Shown here in pieces: positions 8,852 to 18,012 of a stretch of 64,000 bases of DNA. The notes under the pieces are model-generated. The model was given only the letters and a program-made list of their open reading frames with translations, did no database searches and was not told where the DNA came from. How positions within the stretch are numbered: the first letter of the stretch is position 1; every line of letters begins with the position of its first letter. The translations under genes and the position numbers were made by a program. The DNA lies in NCBI RefSeq assembly GCF_011398925.1, contig NZ_AP022842.1, positions 1,290,001-1,354,000 of the forward strand, given 5' to 3'. Source of the DNA: Bacillus sp. KH172YL63. GTDB lineage: Bacteria; Bacillota; Bacilli; Bacillales; Bacillaceae_B.

Positions 8852-9880
8852 ATGAGTGGAGGATGCATCCATTGTGGAATATCCGCGGAATATATAGAGC
8901 GAGGGTATTTTTATTTATACAGTCAAGATCTGAAGGATTTTCCATTAAATAGGAGTTGTGAAGAGACCGGTGATGGGATCTACTACTTTACATATGAGAA
9001 ACTTGAGGAATTGATAGATGAGTTAATGGTCATGGAAGACAGACTGATAGAAGAGGGCTGGGCGTGCAACATCAGTGCAGAGGCAGAACCTGCTCCCCTC
9101 ATGCCTGCAGGAAAGTTCCTGAATCTCATGAGATACAGACAGATGGTAGAAACGATTCAGACAGGTGAATTTACAAGTCACCTCCAGCCCATCATCGATT
9201 TGAAAGATTCCAGTCTCTTTGGATATGAATCATTATTGAGGGCGGGCAATGGGACACAGAGAATCAATCCTGGAGAATTATTTCAGGCAGCTGCCCTTAC
9301 CGGCTTTCATTCCATGCTGGATCAAAAGGCGAGGAAATCGGCAATCGAGTCCAGGCAGGGCCAGGTCAAGCCCGGTATCAAAAGCTTCATCAACTTCCTG
9401 CCATCGACCATATATAACCCTGAATTTTGTCTGCGCCATACGTTTAAGATTGTGAATGAACTCGGTGTCGCTCCTGAAGATCTTGTATTTGAGGTGGTAG
9501 AAACGGAAAAGATAGAGGATGTCGACCATCTCAAGTCAGTCCTTGAAGTGTACAAGAGGGAAGGGATGAAAGTTGCCTTGGATGATGTTGGCTCGGGGTT
9601 TGCCACGATTGAAATGCTCACCCTCCTGAAACCTGATTATGTGAAGATTGACCGAGCTTTCGTTTCCCACTGTGATACCGATGAAAAGAACCAGGAATTT
9701 CTCAGGCAGGTTATGGAGATTGCAGGTGAGTTAGACATCCAGGTGCTTGCAGAAGGAATCGAGCGGAAGGAGGAACTCTCTTTTTGTAAAGAAATCGGCG
9801 TGCATTACGCCCAAGGATATTACATCGGTAAACCTGCCGGTACGGCTACCATGCCCTTTGAAAGTCCTCAGCTCGTGTGA
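8852..9880 (+). CDS. EAL domain protein (cyclic-di-GMP phosphodiesterase-like)
   Basis: 342 residues: an N-terminal segment of about 85 with CIHC (a possible half zinc site), then an EAL domain. The signature EALLR reads ESLLRAG. Other catalytic positions look retained: NFLPST, FEVVETE, ALDDVGSGFA, VKIDRAF, LAEGIERKEE and AQGYYIGKP. EAL enzymes hydrolyse c-di-GMP to pGpG using two metals. The A-to-S change at the second motif position and GSGFA in place of GTGYS make activity likely but not certain. No membrane segment, so it is cytosolic. ATG 8852 follows GAAGGGGGC. It stands alone. Confidence 0.85.
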   Translation: MSGGCIHCGISAEYIERGYFYLYSQDLKDFPLNRSCEETGDGIYYFTYEKLEELIDELMVMEDRLIEEGWACNISAEAEPAPLMPAGKFLNLMRYRQMVETIQTGEFTSHLQPIIDLKDSSLFGYESLLRAGNGTQRINPGELFQAAALTGFHSMLDQKARKSAIESRQGQVKPGIKSFINFLPSTIYNPEFCLRHTFKIVNELGVAPEDLVFEVVETEKIEDVDHLKSVLEVYKREGMKVALDDVGSGFATIEMLTLLKPDYVKIDRAFVSHCDTDEKNQEFLRQVMEIAGELDIQVLAEGIERKEELSFCKEIGVHYAQGYYIGKPAGTATMPFESPQLV

Positions 9881-9909
9881 GGATAGACCCATGCCTGATG
9901 AAAAACTTG

Positions 9910-9937
9910 TTGACATTTCTTCCGATGATGATAAGAT
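9910..9937 (+). promoter_or_regulatory. Probable promoter of the T-box leader
   Basis: TTGACA (9910-9915) and TAAGAT (9932-9937) with a 16-base spacer. It would start a leader of about 320 bases running to the T-box terminator, a normal length for this class. Confidence 0.5.
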
Positions 9938-10014
9938 ACTAGTAACAAATACTTTAGTGCATAAAAGCTTAAAAGCGTTTAAGAGAGAAAGTCGTGATTA
10001 TTCATCAATCAAAT

Positions 10015-10262
10015 ACTGAATGTCCTGTTCAACGCAGTAGGGGAAAATGTGACAGCACCCAGAGACTAGACGTAAGCTGAAAGTCTAGGTCCATTTATTT
10101 CCGAATTACATTGATCATCATAAGCTGTGCTCATGATAAAGGGACTCATTTATGAAGTGGGGATGAACCTTCCGCCGTCTATTAGACAATGGCCGTTTAT
10201 CTCAATTAGGGTGGTACCGCGGAGAGCTCTTCGTCCCTATCGGGGATGATGGGTTCTTTTTG
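10015..10262 (+). promoter_or_regulatory. T-box riboswitch, likely tyrosine (UAC specifier)
   Basis: The T-box core TAGGGTGGTACCGCGG lies at 10207-10222. A terminator follows (GAGCTCTTCGTCCC with GGGGATGATGGGTTC, then T5, to about 10262). Stem I can be read: an AGTA motif at 10036-10039, an upper stem GGGGAAAAT pairing with ATTTATTTCC, then GAAT-TAC-A, placing the specifier codon TAC at 10107-10109 opposite AGTA. The element therefore should bind uncharged tRNA-Tyr and allow read-through when tyrosine is scarce. The core and terminator are certain; the specifier is read by eye from the stem I layout. Confidence 0.92.
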
Positions 10263-10308
10263 TCATTCCTCCACACATACAAGTCAATCAAGAAAAGGAA
10301 GTGTCATC

Positions 10309-11718
10309 ATGTTAAATATCAAAAGTGTCCATCAACCTGCCACGGCAGAAGCGGCAGCCGTACTGCTCGCAGTCCTTGGAATCATCAGTTTCACCATCAT
10401 TTCAGTCGGGGCGGTTCCCCATATACCAATCATTCTTTCCCTGTTTTTCTTGATGGTCTACGGGTTGATCCGAAAAGCCAGATTCAAGGACATTGAACAA
10501 GGAATGATTGAAGGGGCACAAGGGGGACTCGGCGCAGTTCTGCTTTTTTTCTTCATCGGTATGCTTGTCAGCAGCTGGTTAATCAGTGGAACCATTCCCA
10601 CTTTGATGTACTATGGTTTTGAATTTGTGACGCCTCATTACTTTTATGCCATTGCTTTCCTTCTTACCGCTTTGAGCGGTGTGGCAATCGGCAGCTCACT
10701 GACAACGGCAGCAACGATCGGTGTGGCATTGATCGGTATCGGTGAAGCGATGGGGTTGTCCATGAGCATCACAGCAGGGGCAATCGTGTCTGGAGCATTC
10801 TTTGGAGATAAGATGTCTCCATTATCGGATACAACGAACCTTGCTTCATCGATTGTGAAGGTAGATTTATTTACTCATATCCGCAATATGGCATGGACAA
10901 CGGTTCCGGCGTTTTTCATTACTTTGATCGTTTTCGGCATCTTGTCGCCGGGAACAGGCGGGGCGGATCTGGTCCAGCTGAAAGATTTACAGGAAGGCTT
11001 AACCAAGACCGGCCTTATTCACTGGTATAGTCTGATTCCAGTTTTATTGCTTGTAGGATTGGTTGTATTCAAAACACCTGCACTTTTAACCCTGTCGATT
11101 ACGATCGCTGTGTCTGTATTGACTTCATTCCTTCATGGCTCCCTGCAGGCGAACGAACTCTTTGGGGTGTTGTTTGGTGGGTATACTTCTGAAACAGGGG
11201 TAGAGTCGATTGATTCCCTGTTATCCAGGGGCGGGGTGAATAGTATGATGTTTACTGTTTCCCTCGTCATTCTTTCTCTCAGTCTTGGAGGATTACTGTT
11301 TAAACTCGGCATCATCCCTGCACTGCTTTCGAAAGTGGCGGCCGTCATTCAGTCGGGCAGGAGGACAATCCTGTCAACAGCCCTGACGGCAATTGGCATC
11401 AACCTGGTGGTGGGTGAACAATATTTATCCATCTTATTGACCGGAGAAGCGTTTCAAAATCAATACAAAAAATTGGGTCTTCATCCGAAGACGCTGTCCC
11501 GTACGCTTGAAGACGCAGGGACGGTAGTCAATCCACTGGTTCCATGGAGTGTATGCGGGATCTTCCTCACAGATGTGCTGGGGGTTGCGACACTGGAGTA
11601 TTTACCATTTGCCGTTTTCTGTCTCATCTCTCCCCTGATCACCATTCTGTACGGATTCACAGGCTGGACGATCGAATCGGAGCATAACAAGACAGATACG
11701 GCTCCGAGCCATTCATGA
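10309..11718 (+). CDS. NhaC family antiporter/transporter, probable tyrosine transporter under T-box control
   Basis: 469 residues, 11-12 membrane segments, with NhaC family features such as GAIVSGAFFGDKMSPLSDTTNLASS and the late LEDAGTVVNPLVPWSVCGIF. Family members exchange Na+ for H+ or move organic solutes. T-box-regulated NhaC proteins with Tyr specifiers have been predicted as tyrosine transporters in comparative T-box work, and the UAC specifier here fits that. I start at ATG 10309, with AAAAGGAAGTG upstream; an in-frame ATG at 10246 lies inside the T-box terminator. A long hairpin ends the unit. Confidence 0.88.
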   Translation: MLNIKSVHQPATAEAAAVLLAVLGIISFTIISVGAVPHIPIILSLFFLMVYGLIRKARFKDIEQGMIEGAQGGLGAVLLFFFIGMLVSSWLISGTIPTLMYYGFEFVTPHYFYAIAFLLTALSGVAIGSSLTTAATIGVALIGIGEAMGLSMSITAGAIVSGAFFGDKMSPLSDTTNLASSIVKVDLFTHIRNMAWTTVPAFFITLIVFGILSPGTGGADLVQLKDLQEGLTKTGLIHWYSLIPVLLLVGLVVFKTPALLTLSITIAVSVLTSFLHGSLQANELFGVLFGGYTSETGVESIDSLLSRGGVNSMMFTVSLVILSLSLGGLLFKLGIIPALLSKVAAVIQSGRRTILSTALTAIGINLVVGEQYLSILLTGEAFQNQYKKLGLHPKTLSRTLEDAGTVVNPLVPWSVCGIFLTDVLGVATLEYLPFAVFCLISPLITILYGFTGWTIESEHNKTDTAPSHS

Positions 11719-11724
11719 ATATGG

Positions 11725-11793
11725 AAAGGACTGTCCTTTTTGATCATCAGCTTCCATCATGGAAGTGATGCTATTAAAGGACAGTCCTTTTTT
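11725..11793. terminator. Long bidirectional stem-loop between nhaC-like gene and convergent membrane protein
   Basis: AAAGGACTGTCCTTT and its complement AAAGGACAGTCCTTT form the base, with an inner CATCA-CTTCCA/TGGAAG-TGATG stem. The left arm is itself nearly palindromic, so alternative small hairpins are possible. The last codons of the minus-strand gene fall inside it. Confidence 0.8.
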
Positions 11794-12643
11794 GGTGTAT
11801 CTCACTGTAAGTGTGAAAGTTCTTTCCGAACGTGAAAGTCCCAAGCACGATCATGGACAGATGAAACAGCGGCAGTACAACCAGCATCATGGGCCGGCTT
11901 AATATCATTGCACCATGCTGTACCATCAGCGTCTCGATGGCGAGGAGAATGAGGATGGTGAATACTGTGCAGGACCAATCCTTGTTCCGGAAAAAAATCA
12001 CCAGTGTATAAATATAGGTCGTAAGCCAGATATACAGGGCATTCCCTGCCACCAGATCCCTTGTAGGGTTGGAAAAATAGTTCAGTGGAATGATGTACAG
12101 TTCCAGTATCGACGACAGGATCCATGCAAAGGAAAGGGAAACGGTGGAAAGGGCAAAGAAGAGCGTGATGAATTGAATATAATGATTTTTCTGTTCGTGT
12201 AATTGTGTCCACCAGCTTTTGGCCATTATGACCGCAACGACAAGGAAAAAGCCTGTATAATATGATTGCCACCAATGGTGTTCATACAAGTCCGTATGAA
12301 GGAACCATGTTTCAATCAAAAAGAATCCGGCGATAATGAGCAGGATTTTGGTGGTTTTCAATCGATACACCACAATATACGTAATGGCGATCGGGACGGA
12401 GAAAGCTTGAGAACTGATCGACCCCAGTACGCTGTCATTATATTTGTCGGATAAAATATGGGGGTGATATGAATAACTATTGTATAGAACAAAAATGACA
12501 TATTCGAATACATAGGCAAGACCTGAAATGAACAGCCAAAACAGGATGATATGAGCGGCGATATGCCGGTTTTTCATGACGATGAAAACGAGTAAACATA
12601 TGCTGATAAGACTGAGGGAAACAAATGGGACCCAGTTCGCCAT
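11774..12643 (-). CDS. Polytopic membrane protein of unknown function
   Basis: 289 residues with about eight or nine hydrophobic helices and short loops. There is a His-rich patch around residues 115-122 (HTDLYEHHWW) and an amphipathic mid-loop containing WWTQLHEQKNHY. No transporter signature or enzymatic motif is visible. It begins ATGGCGAAC with TAAGGAGC seven bases upstream on the minus strand, a strong site. The C-terminus runs into the shared terminator. It shares an aromatic, His-containing style with the CBO0543-like gene at 24.3 kb, but I cannot show homology. It is divergent from the RND exporter. Confidence 0.75.
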   Translation of the reverse strand: MANWVPFVSLSLISICLLVFIVMKNRHIAAHIILFWLFISGLAYVFEYVIFVLYNSYSYHPHILSDKYNDSVLGSISSQAFSVPIAITYIVVYRLKTTKILLIIAGFFLIETWFLHTDLYEHHWWQSYYTGFFLVVAVIMAKSWWTQLHEQKNHYIQFITLFFALSTVSLSFAWILSSILELYIIPLNYFSNPTRDLVAGNALYIWLTTYIYTLVIFFRNKDWSCTVFTILILLAIETLMVQHGAMILSRPMMLVVLPLFHLSMIVLGTFTFGKNFHTYSEIHQKRTVL

Positions 12644-12815
12644 TATGATGCTCCTTACATTCCGTTATATAAATAGTGTGTACAGAATGAATGGAATTAT
12701 TTATTTATAAGAAACTACCCACCCAAAACGCTTTAATATTGAAGGATCTTCCTGAAGAGACTATAGTTAACAATAAGTGATTGTCCGAATAAAAAAAGAA
12801 AGGGGTAACACCTCA

Positions 12816-15800
12816 TTGAAGATCAGTGATTTTTCCATAAGGAGACCTGTGTTCACCATTGTAACCATGCTTCTCATCCTTATTCTTGGAGGAGTGTCCC
12901 TTCTCCGGATTCCGTTAAAGCTCATCCCGGATCTGAACCCGCCTGTCGGGGTCGTCGTGACGAATTACCCGGGGGCCGGTCCGCAGGAAGTGGTTGAAAA
13001 AGTAACCAAACCGCTGGAAGAAAGTTTATCTACGCTTCCTGGTATGAAAAACATCCAATCGACCTCACGGGAGGGCTCAAACTTTATCCTCCTCGAATTT
13101 TCATGGACAACTTCCATTGATGATATCGAAAATGACGTGCTGCAAAGGATCGATCAAACCCCAATCCCTGATGGGGCAGACAATCCGAGGTTCCTGAAAT
13201 TTGACCCTGCCCAGTTTCCGATCATTCAATTTTCACTGAGGGAAAATGGGGAAGAGTCTAACCTGAAAACCTTGTCCGAGAGCTTGAAGCTGGAGCTTAC
13301 AAGAGTAGAAGGTGTAGCGAACGTGAATGTGTCAGGTTCGTTGAAAGATGAAGTGGTCATTGAATTAAATCAGCAAAAGCTGAAGGAACATGGCTTAAGC
13401 CAAAAGCAAGTAGTTCAAATGATCCGGGCCAATAATATCACGGCGCCAGGAGATACAATCAATACTGATGGACAAACCCTTACGACCCGTGTGCTCAGTG
13501 AACTTCAATCGGTGGATGAAATGAAGGCATTGGTCCTCCGGGTCAATCCGAAAACCGGCAAGAAAATCACTCTTTCAGAAGTGGCTACAGTGGAGAAAAG
13601 GCTGCAGGATACAAATACCATCACCCGGGCAAACCAAGAACCTGCCATCCTCTTCAGCGTACTGCAGCAATCCGATGCCAACACTGCATCTGTATCAAAA
13701 GCATTTCAAAAAGAGCTGACACGCCTTCTTGAACAGGATCAATATCAATCAGTTCAAGCGGATATTCTTTTTGATCAGGGTGATTACATCACCCAGGCGA
13801 TTGGAAACATTGCCAATTCATTATTGATTGGCGGGGCTTTTGCCATGCTCGTTCTTTTCTTATTCTTAAAGAATGTCAAGAGTCCGCTGATTATCGGCGT
13901 AGCAATTCCATACTCTGTGATCGTCACATTCGTACTGATGTTCTTTGCAGATTTTGCCCTAAACATCATGACCCTGGGGGCCCTTGCACTTGGGATCGGG
14001 ATGCTTGTGGATAATGCGATTGTGGTTATCGAAAATATTTACCGTCATCTCTCACTTGGGAAAAATCCAAGGGAAGCGGCAAGCATCGGTGCCCGTGAAG
14101 TCGGCGGAGCGATTACTGCCTCGACGTTGACGACCGTAGCAGTATTTCTTCCGATTGTCTTTATCACAGGTCTCTTGGGGGAAATCTTCACAGAATTCGC
14201 TTTGACGATTTCATTCAGCTTATTGGCCTCCCTGGTGGTGGCGCTGACAGTCATCCCGATGCTTGCGAGCAGATTACTAAAGAAGCCGAAAGGAAATCTG
14301 GAAGCGAAGAAAAGACGGTCCAAGACCCGGAATACCTTTTCCCGTTCGGTCAAATGGGCCCTTCGTCACAGATTCATCGTTCTCGGTATCACCGCTCTTG
14401 CTTTAGTTGCAGGGGGATTAGGTCTCACAACGGTAGGGACTCAATTTTTACCTCCTACCGATGAAGGATTTTTCAATATGAGGGTCGAATTAGAAAACGG
14501 AGCCTCTGTCGACGAAACCAATAAGGTGGTCGAAGCCATCGAAGAAAGGTTAGACAAGGAAAGTGAAGTCGATATATTCGTCAGCTTGATCGGATCCACC
14601 CAGGAAGAATCGTTCCGGGGAGGATCAAAAGCGAATATTGCTGAAGTCTATGTAAAGATGAAACCGATAAAGGATAGAGACCGGTCTATCTTCGCTTTTG
14701 CCGATGATGTGAAGCCTGAAATCGAAAAAGCGGCCAGAAATGTGAACAAGTCAGCGGAGATTTCCTTCAACCTCCAATCTACGTCAGGATCGAGCCCTCA
14801 GACATTGACGTTTAATTTAAGGGATACCGATTCAAATCGGTTGGAGGGATCAGTGGATCGTTTGCTTTCTTCTCTGAAAACAATGGAAAATGTTTCAGAG
14901 GTGACCACCGACCAAATGGAGACTGTGAAAGAAGTCCAGATGACGGTGAACCGGGAGAAAGCAATGGAACAGGGGCTTGCTCCCGCTGAAATCGGCACAC
15001 TCATACAGGATGTAACACGGGGGGTGCTGACGACACAGATGGTGACCGAATCCTCCGATGTGATGAATGTTCTTGTACAGTATGACCGGAATATCACAGA
15101 AAACCTTGATTCATTGAAGAATCTACTCATCCAGAATGGTCAGGGAAAGTACATCAAGTTAAATTCAGTTGTGGATTTTGCGATTGAGGATGGCCCCGTG
15201 AGGATCCAGAGAATCGATCAGCAGCATGCAGTTCAGTTTACGCTACAGTATGCTGCTTCAACCAACCTTGGTGCCATATCAAAAGCGGTTGATGAAGAAA
15301 TCGAATCATTGGACCTTCCGGATGAAACGCTCATTTCATTCAGCGGGGACAGAGAACTGCTTGAAGATTCCATCGATGATATGGCACTTGCCCTTGGTCT
15401 TGCCATCGTCCTTGTCTACATGGTCATGGCCGCACAGTTCGAGTCGTTTAAATATCCGTTCGTTATCATGTTCACCGTTCCACTCATGGTGATTGGTGTC
15501 GCGATTGCCCTTGCTGTCACTGGGACGCCTATCAGTATTTCGGCGGTCATTGGTGTCATTGTACTGGCGGGGATTGTTGTCAATAATGCCATCGTCATCG
15601 TCGATTATATCAATCAGCGCAAGCAGACAGGCATCAGCTCTTTTGACAGTATTGTAGAAGCAGTTCAAGACAGGGCGAGGCCGATATTCATGACGGCATT
15701 GACGACGATTCTCGGTCTGTTGCCCCTCGCCCTTGGTCTTGGAGAAGGGACGGAAATCAATCAGCCGATGGGCATTGCCGTCATCGGCGGGTTGGTGAGC

Positions 15801-15884
15801 AGCACGCTGCTGACCCTTTACGTCATTCCTGTTGTATACAGCTTCTTTGATCGAGAAACGAGAAGAATGAAAAGAAAAGTATAA
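12816..15884 (+). CDS. RND family efflux permease (SwrC/HAE1-like)
   Basis: About 1022 residues with the duplicated RND plan: TM1 near residue 10, a large periplasm-equivalent loop, TM2-6, a second loop, and TM8-12. The proton-relay helix reads GIGMLVDNAIVVIENIYRH, with Asp-Asn where AcrB has Asp-Asp. The C-terminal repeat has GIVVNNAIVIVDYI and MTALTTILGLLPLALG. B. subtilis SwrC exports surfactin and other amphiphiles and works without an outer-membrane partner. No adaptor or regulator gene flanks it. The TTG start (MKISDFSIRRP) has AAAGGGGT about ten bases upstream; a GTG at 12777 lacks one. Confidence 0.93.
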   Translation: MKISDFSIRRPVFTIVTMLLILILGGVSLLRIPLKLIPDLNPPVGVVVTNYPGAGPQEVVEKVTKPLEESLSTLPGMKNIQSTSREGSNFILLEFSWTTSIDDIENDVLQRIDQTPIPDGADNPRFLKFDPAQFPIIQFSLRENGEESNLKTLSESLKLELTRVEGVANVNVSGSLKDEVVIELNQQKLKEHGLSQKQVVQMIRANNITAPGDTINTDGQTLTTRVLSELQSVDEMKALVLRVNPKTGKKITLSEVATVEKRLQDTNTITRANQEPAILFSVLQQSDANTASVSKAFQKELTRLLEQDQYQSVQADILFDQGDYITQAIGNIANSLLIGGAFAMLVLFLFLKNVKSPLIIGVAIPYSVIVTFVLMFFADFALNIMTLGALALGIGMLVDNAIVVIENIYRHLSLGKNPREAASIGAREVGGAITASTLTTVAVFLPIVFITGLLGEIFTEFALTISFSLLASLVVALTVIPMLASRLLKKPKGNLEAKKRRSKTRNTFSRSVKWALRHRFIVLGITALALVAGGLGLTTVGTQFLPPTDEGFFNMRVELENGASVDETNKVVEAIEERLDKESEVDIFVSLIGSTQEESFRGGSKANIAEVYVKMKPIKDRDRSIFAFADDVKPEIEKAARNVNKSAEISFNLQSTSGSSPQTLTFNLRDTDSNRLEGSVDRLLSSLKTMENVSEVTTDQMETVKEVQMTVNREKAMEQGLAPAEIGTLIQDVTRGVLTTQMVTESSDVMNVLVQYDRNITENLDSLKNLLIQNGQGKYIKLNSVVDFAIEDGPVRIQRIDQQHAVQFTLQYAASTNLGAISKAVDEEIESLDLPDETLISFSGDRELLEDSIDDMALALGLAIVLVYMVMAAQFESFKYPFVIMFTVPLMVIGVAIALAVTGTPISISAVIGVIVLAGIVVNNAIVIVDYINQRKQTGISSFDSIVEAVQDRARPIFMTALTTILGLLPLALGLGEGTEINQPMGIAVIGGLVSSTLLTLYVIPVVYSFFDRETRRMKRKV

Positions 15885-15903
15885 AAAGAAATTTCATCCA
15901 TCA

Positions 15904-15969
15904 CGAGTCAACCGACAAGCCCGGCAGTCCTTTATGGAACTGTACGGGAAGAAGGTTGACTCTTTTTTT
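15904..15969 (+). terminator. Terminator after RND exporter
   Basis: Outer arms GAGTCAACC and GGTTGACTC followed by T7. An inner stem CAGTCC/GGAACTG extends the hairpin. Confidence 0.9.
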
Positions 15970-16008
15970 GACCGAATCCAATTCCGTAAGGCAGGGGGAG
16001 TATGAAGT

Positions 16009-17097
16009 ATGGGTAAAGGGATCTATTTCATTACCGGGTTCCCGGGATTTTTAAGTTTTAATGTCATTGAAGAACTATTGAAGCAGGAAAGAGCTTCAAA
16101 AATTTATCTGCTCCATGTTCCGGCCATGGCAGCCAAAGCAAAAGAGGCGGTCGGGAGGCTTATGGGAAGATCAGAAACCGACATCGCCCTTGTGGAAGGG
16201 GACATTACAGAACAGCATCTGGGACTGTCTGAAGAAGTTCTCCGCGACATTCGGAATTCTGTGGATTATGTGTGGCATCTGGCGGCCATTTATGATTTAG
16301 CGGTCCCTGAGAAGAAAGCATATAAAGTGAATGTAGAAGGGACCCGTCATGTAAATGATTTCTGTGCCTCGCTCCGTGGGTTGAAGCGGTACGTCTACTT
16401 TTCCACTGCTTTTATAGCTGGGGAGAGGAAAGGCGTGTTGAGGGAGGGAGAGCTCCTGAAGCCAAATAGATTTCATAATTTCTATGAACAGACAAAGTAT
16501 GAAGCGGAAGTACTTGTTGAAAATATGAAAGATACATTACCTGTCACCATCATACGTCCCGGCATTGTCAAAGGTAATTCAGCGACCGGTGAAACGGTGA
16601 AATTTGACGGTCCATATTTCATCATGAATATGTTCATGAGATTGTCCTTCCTTCCATGGATCCCGTTCCTTGGCGGAGGGGAATCAGTGATCAATATTGT
16701 GCCTGTGGAATATGTCGTGAGGGCGTCCGTCTATTTGGGCCACAGAGAGGGCGGTGAAGGAAAGACCTATCATCTTACCGACCCTGAACCTATCACAGTG
16801 AAGGAAGTGTATGAACAGATATTATGGCATATGTTGAAAAAGAAACCGAAAGGAAACATCCCCCTCCCCCTTTCTCATTGGGCATTGGGCTTCAGGCCGG
16901 TGCGCCGTTATCTGAGAGTGGAAAAAGAAGCGCTGGATTATTTCTCGATGAAAAGCTCATTTGATTGCAGTCAAGCCCAGCGGGATCTTCAAGGGACAGA
17001 TATCCGCTGTCCATCCCTGTCAAGTCAGGTTGAAAAAATGGTGGCCTTCTATCTTGAGCATTCCTCAAATGAAGAATTACATGTGAAGATCGATTAA
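16009..17097 (+). CDS. Extended SDR / NAD-binding_4 (acyl-CoA reductase-like) protein
   Basis: 362 residues with an N-terminal Rossmann fold. The nucleotide loop is TGFPGFLS, where Ser replaces the third Gly, followed by VEGDIT, VWHLAA and YFSTAF. The catalytic pair is YEQTKYEAE (YxxxK) and RPGIVKG follows. This resembles the male-sterility/fatty acyl-CoA reductase NAD-binding domain and sugar epimerases. The last 100 residues lack a recognised domain. The substrate is unknown. ATG 16009 has AGGGGGAG eight bases upstream; an ATG at 16002 terminates after four codons. It is followed after 92 bases by the small coupled gene pair. Confidence 0.8.
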   Translation: MGKGIYFITGFPGFLSFNVIEELLKQERASKIYLLHVPAMAAKAKEAVGRLMGRSETDIALVEGDITEQHLGLSEEVLRDIRNSVDYVWHLAAIYDLAVPEKKAYKVNVEGTRHVNDFCASLRGLKRYVYFSTAFIAGERKGVLREGELLKPNRFHNFYEQTKYEAEVLVENMKDTLPVTIIRPGIVKGNSATGETVKFDGPYFIMNMFMRLSFLPWIPFLGGGESVINIVPVEYVVRASVYLGHREGGEGKTYHLTDPEPITVKEVYEQILWHMLKKKPKGNIPLPLSHWALGFRPVRRYLRVEKEALDYFSMKSSFDCSQAQRDLQGTDIRCPSLSSQVEKMVAFYLEHSSNEELHVKID

Positions 17098-17189
17098 ACC
17101 TTAGAAGGAAGGCAATATACAAACTTCGTAATATTTGGGAGAGATATGGTAAAAATAAAGTGAGAAGCATCAATAGGAGGAATCTCAAG

Positions 17190-17297
17190 ATGTCATTTTC
17201 CCTTTATCCTTACCAACAGAATCACTTCAATAACCATGTTCATCCTTTTCGGATCCTAGCCCATTTTTATCGAGATCAGTTCACGGGGGGCACATGA
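17190..17297 (+). CDS. 35-residue ORF coupled to the next gene
   Basis: ATG at 17190 has a textbook TAGGAGG site nine bases upstream and opens 35 codons ending in TGA at 17295-17297. That stop overlaps the ATG of the following membrane gene (ATGA), the usual geometry for translational coupling. The peptide is His/Phe/Tyr-rich (for example NHFNNHVHPF) and polar, with no membrane segment. It could be a microprotein or a leader peptide tuning translation of the downstream gene. I know no family. The strength of the site and the overlap are what support it. Confidence 0.5.
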   Translation: MSFSLYPYQQNHFNNHVHPFRILAHFYRDQFTGGT

Positions 17298-17752
17298 AAT
17301 CGTCGATATCAAAGTTAGAAGGAATACTATGGAGTATCGCCCTCCCAGGTTTTCCTCAGTTATTGGTTGGTTTGTGGTTCAAGGGAACATTATTTGTCCT
17401 TCTTGAGGTCATCATTAACGTTCAAAGCAACTTCAATCTTGGCATCATGTACAGTTTCTTGGGTGAAACACACAAAGCGGCATCGGTGATCGATTATCAA
17501 TGGCTGATGTTCTATCCGTGTTTATATATGTTTGCCATGTGGGATGCATATAAAATTGCCGGAACAAATGAAAGGTACAGTTATTTGCCTTTTGTGCTGT
17601 CCGCTTACACAGTGACGGTTGGATTGATGTATTCCCCTAAAGTGTATATCTTTGGGAAGTTCATTGGACCTATTTTCCTGCCCATCTTATTCGTCATTCC
17701 AGGTGTGGCGGCCGGTCTTTTGATCCGCTCGCTCCTCATCCGTCTGAAATGA
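17294..17752 (+). CDS. Small integral membrane protein, unknown function
   Basis: 152 residues with about four or five membrane helices: an N-terminal hydrophobic stretch (SIALPGFPQLLVGLWF), a FVLLEVIINV helix, a central MFYPCLYMFAMWDAYKIAG segment and a C-terminal pair ending in a basic tail. The LPGFPQL and MWDAYKIAG segments are shared by several small Firmicute membrane proteins annotated only as hypothetical, as far as I recall. A very strong site (CGGGGGGC) precedes its ATG, and the start overlaps the stop of the 35-codon ORF, so the two are probably co-translated. Confidence 0.75.
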   Translation: MKSSISKLEGILWSIALPGFPQLLVGLWFKGTLFVLLEVIINVQSNFNLGIMYSFLGETHKAASVIDYQWLMFYPCLYMFAMWDAYKIAGTNERYSYLPFVLSAYTVTVGLMYSPKVYIFGKFIGPIFLPILFVIPGVAAGLLIRSLLIRLK

Positions 17753-17821
17753 GAACTTATTTCTTTACGAAGAAACAATTATAAGATAGAATGAATCTAT
17801 ACAATTGAACGTTTTCTACCT

Positions 17822-17952
17822 GTCAAAGGGGAGTAGCTATAGGTTCATTACCTAAACAAAGTCGTCAATTCATGGTCTATGCCATCGGCTTTGTTGGCAT
17901 ATCACTATGCTAAGCAAGACCTTTGCCTTATTTAGGCAAGGGTCTTTTTATT
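17822..17952 (+). promoter_or_regulatory. yybP-ykoY manganese riboswitch with terminator
   Basis: The conserved 5' segment TCAAAGGGGAGTAGC starts at 17823 and the 3' segment TTGGCATATCACTATGC-TAAGCAAGACC ends near 17922. These are the two internal-loop strands that bind Mn2+ in this class. It runs into a terminator (AGACCTTTGCC with GGCAAGGGTCT, then T5, to about 17950). High Mn2+ should favour the antiterminated state and expression of the TerC-family gene. Placement in front of a TerC protein is the classic ykoY arrangement. Confidence 0.93.
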
Positions 17953-18012
17953 TTATAAAAATCCTTGCCTAATGGAAAACTAATGATGTAAATTGGGAGG
18001 GACTAAAAAGAT

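Noticed and set aside
9891..10019. A 42-codon frame starting ATG after the EAL gene
   Set aside because: It runs across the best promoter (TTGACA/TAAGAT) for the T-box leader and into stem I, and its site (GAGGATA) is weak. More likely leader DNA than a gene.
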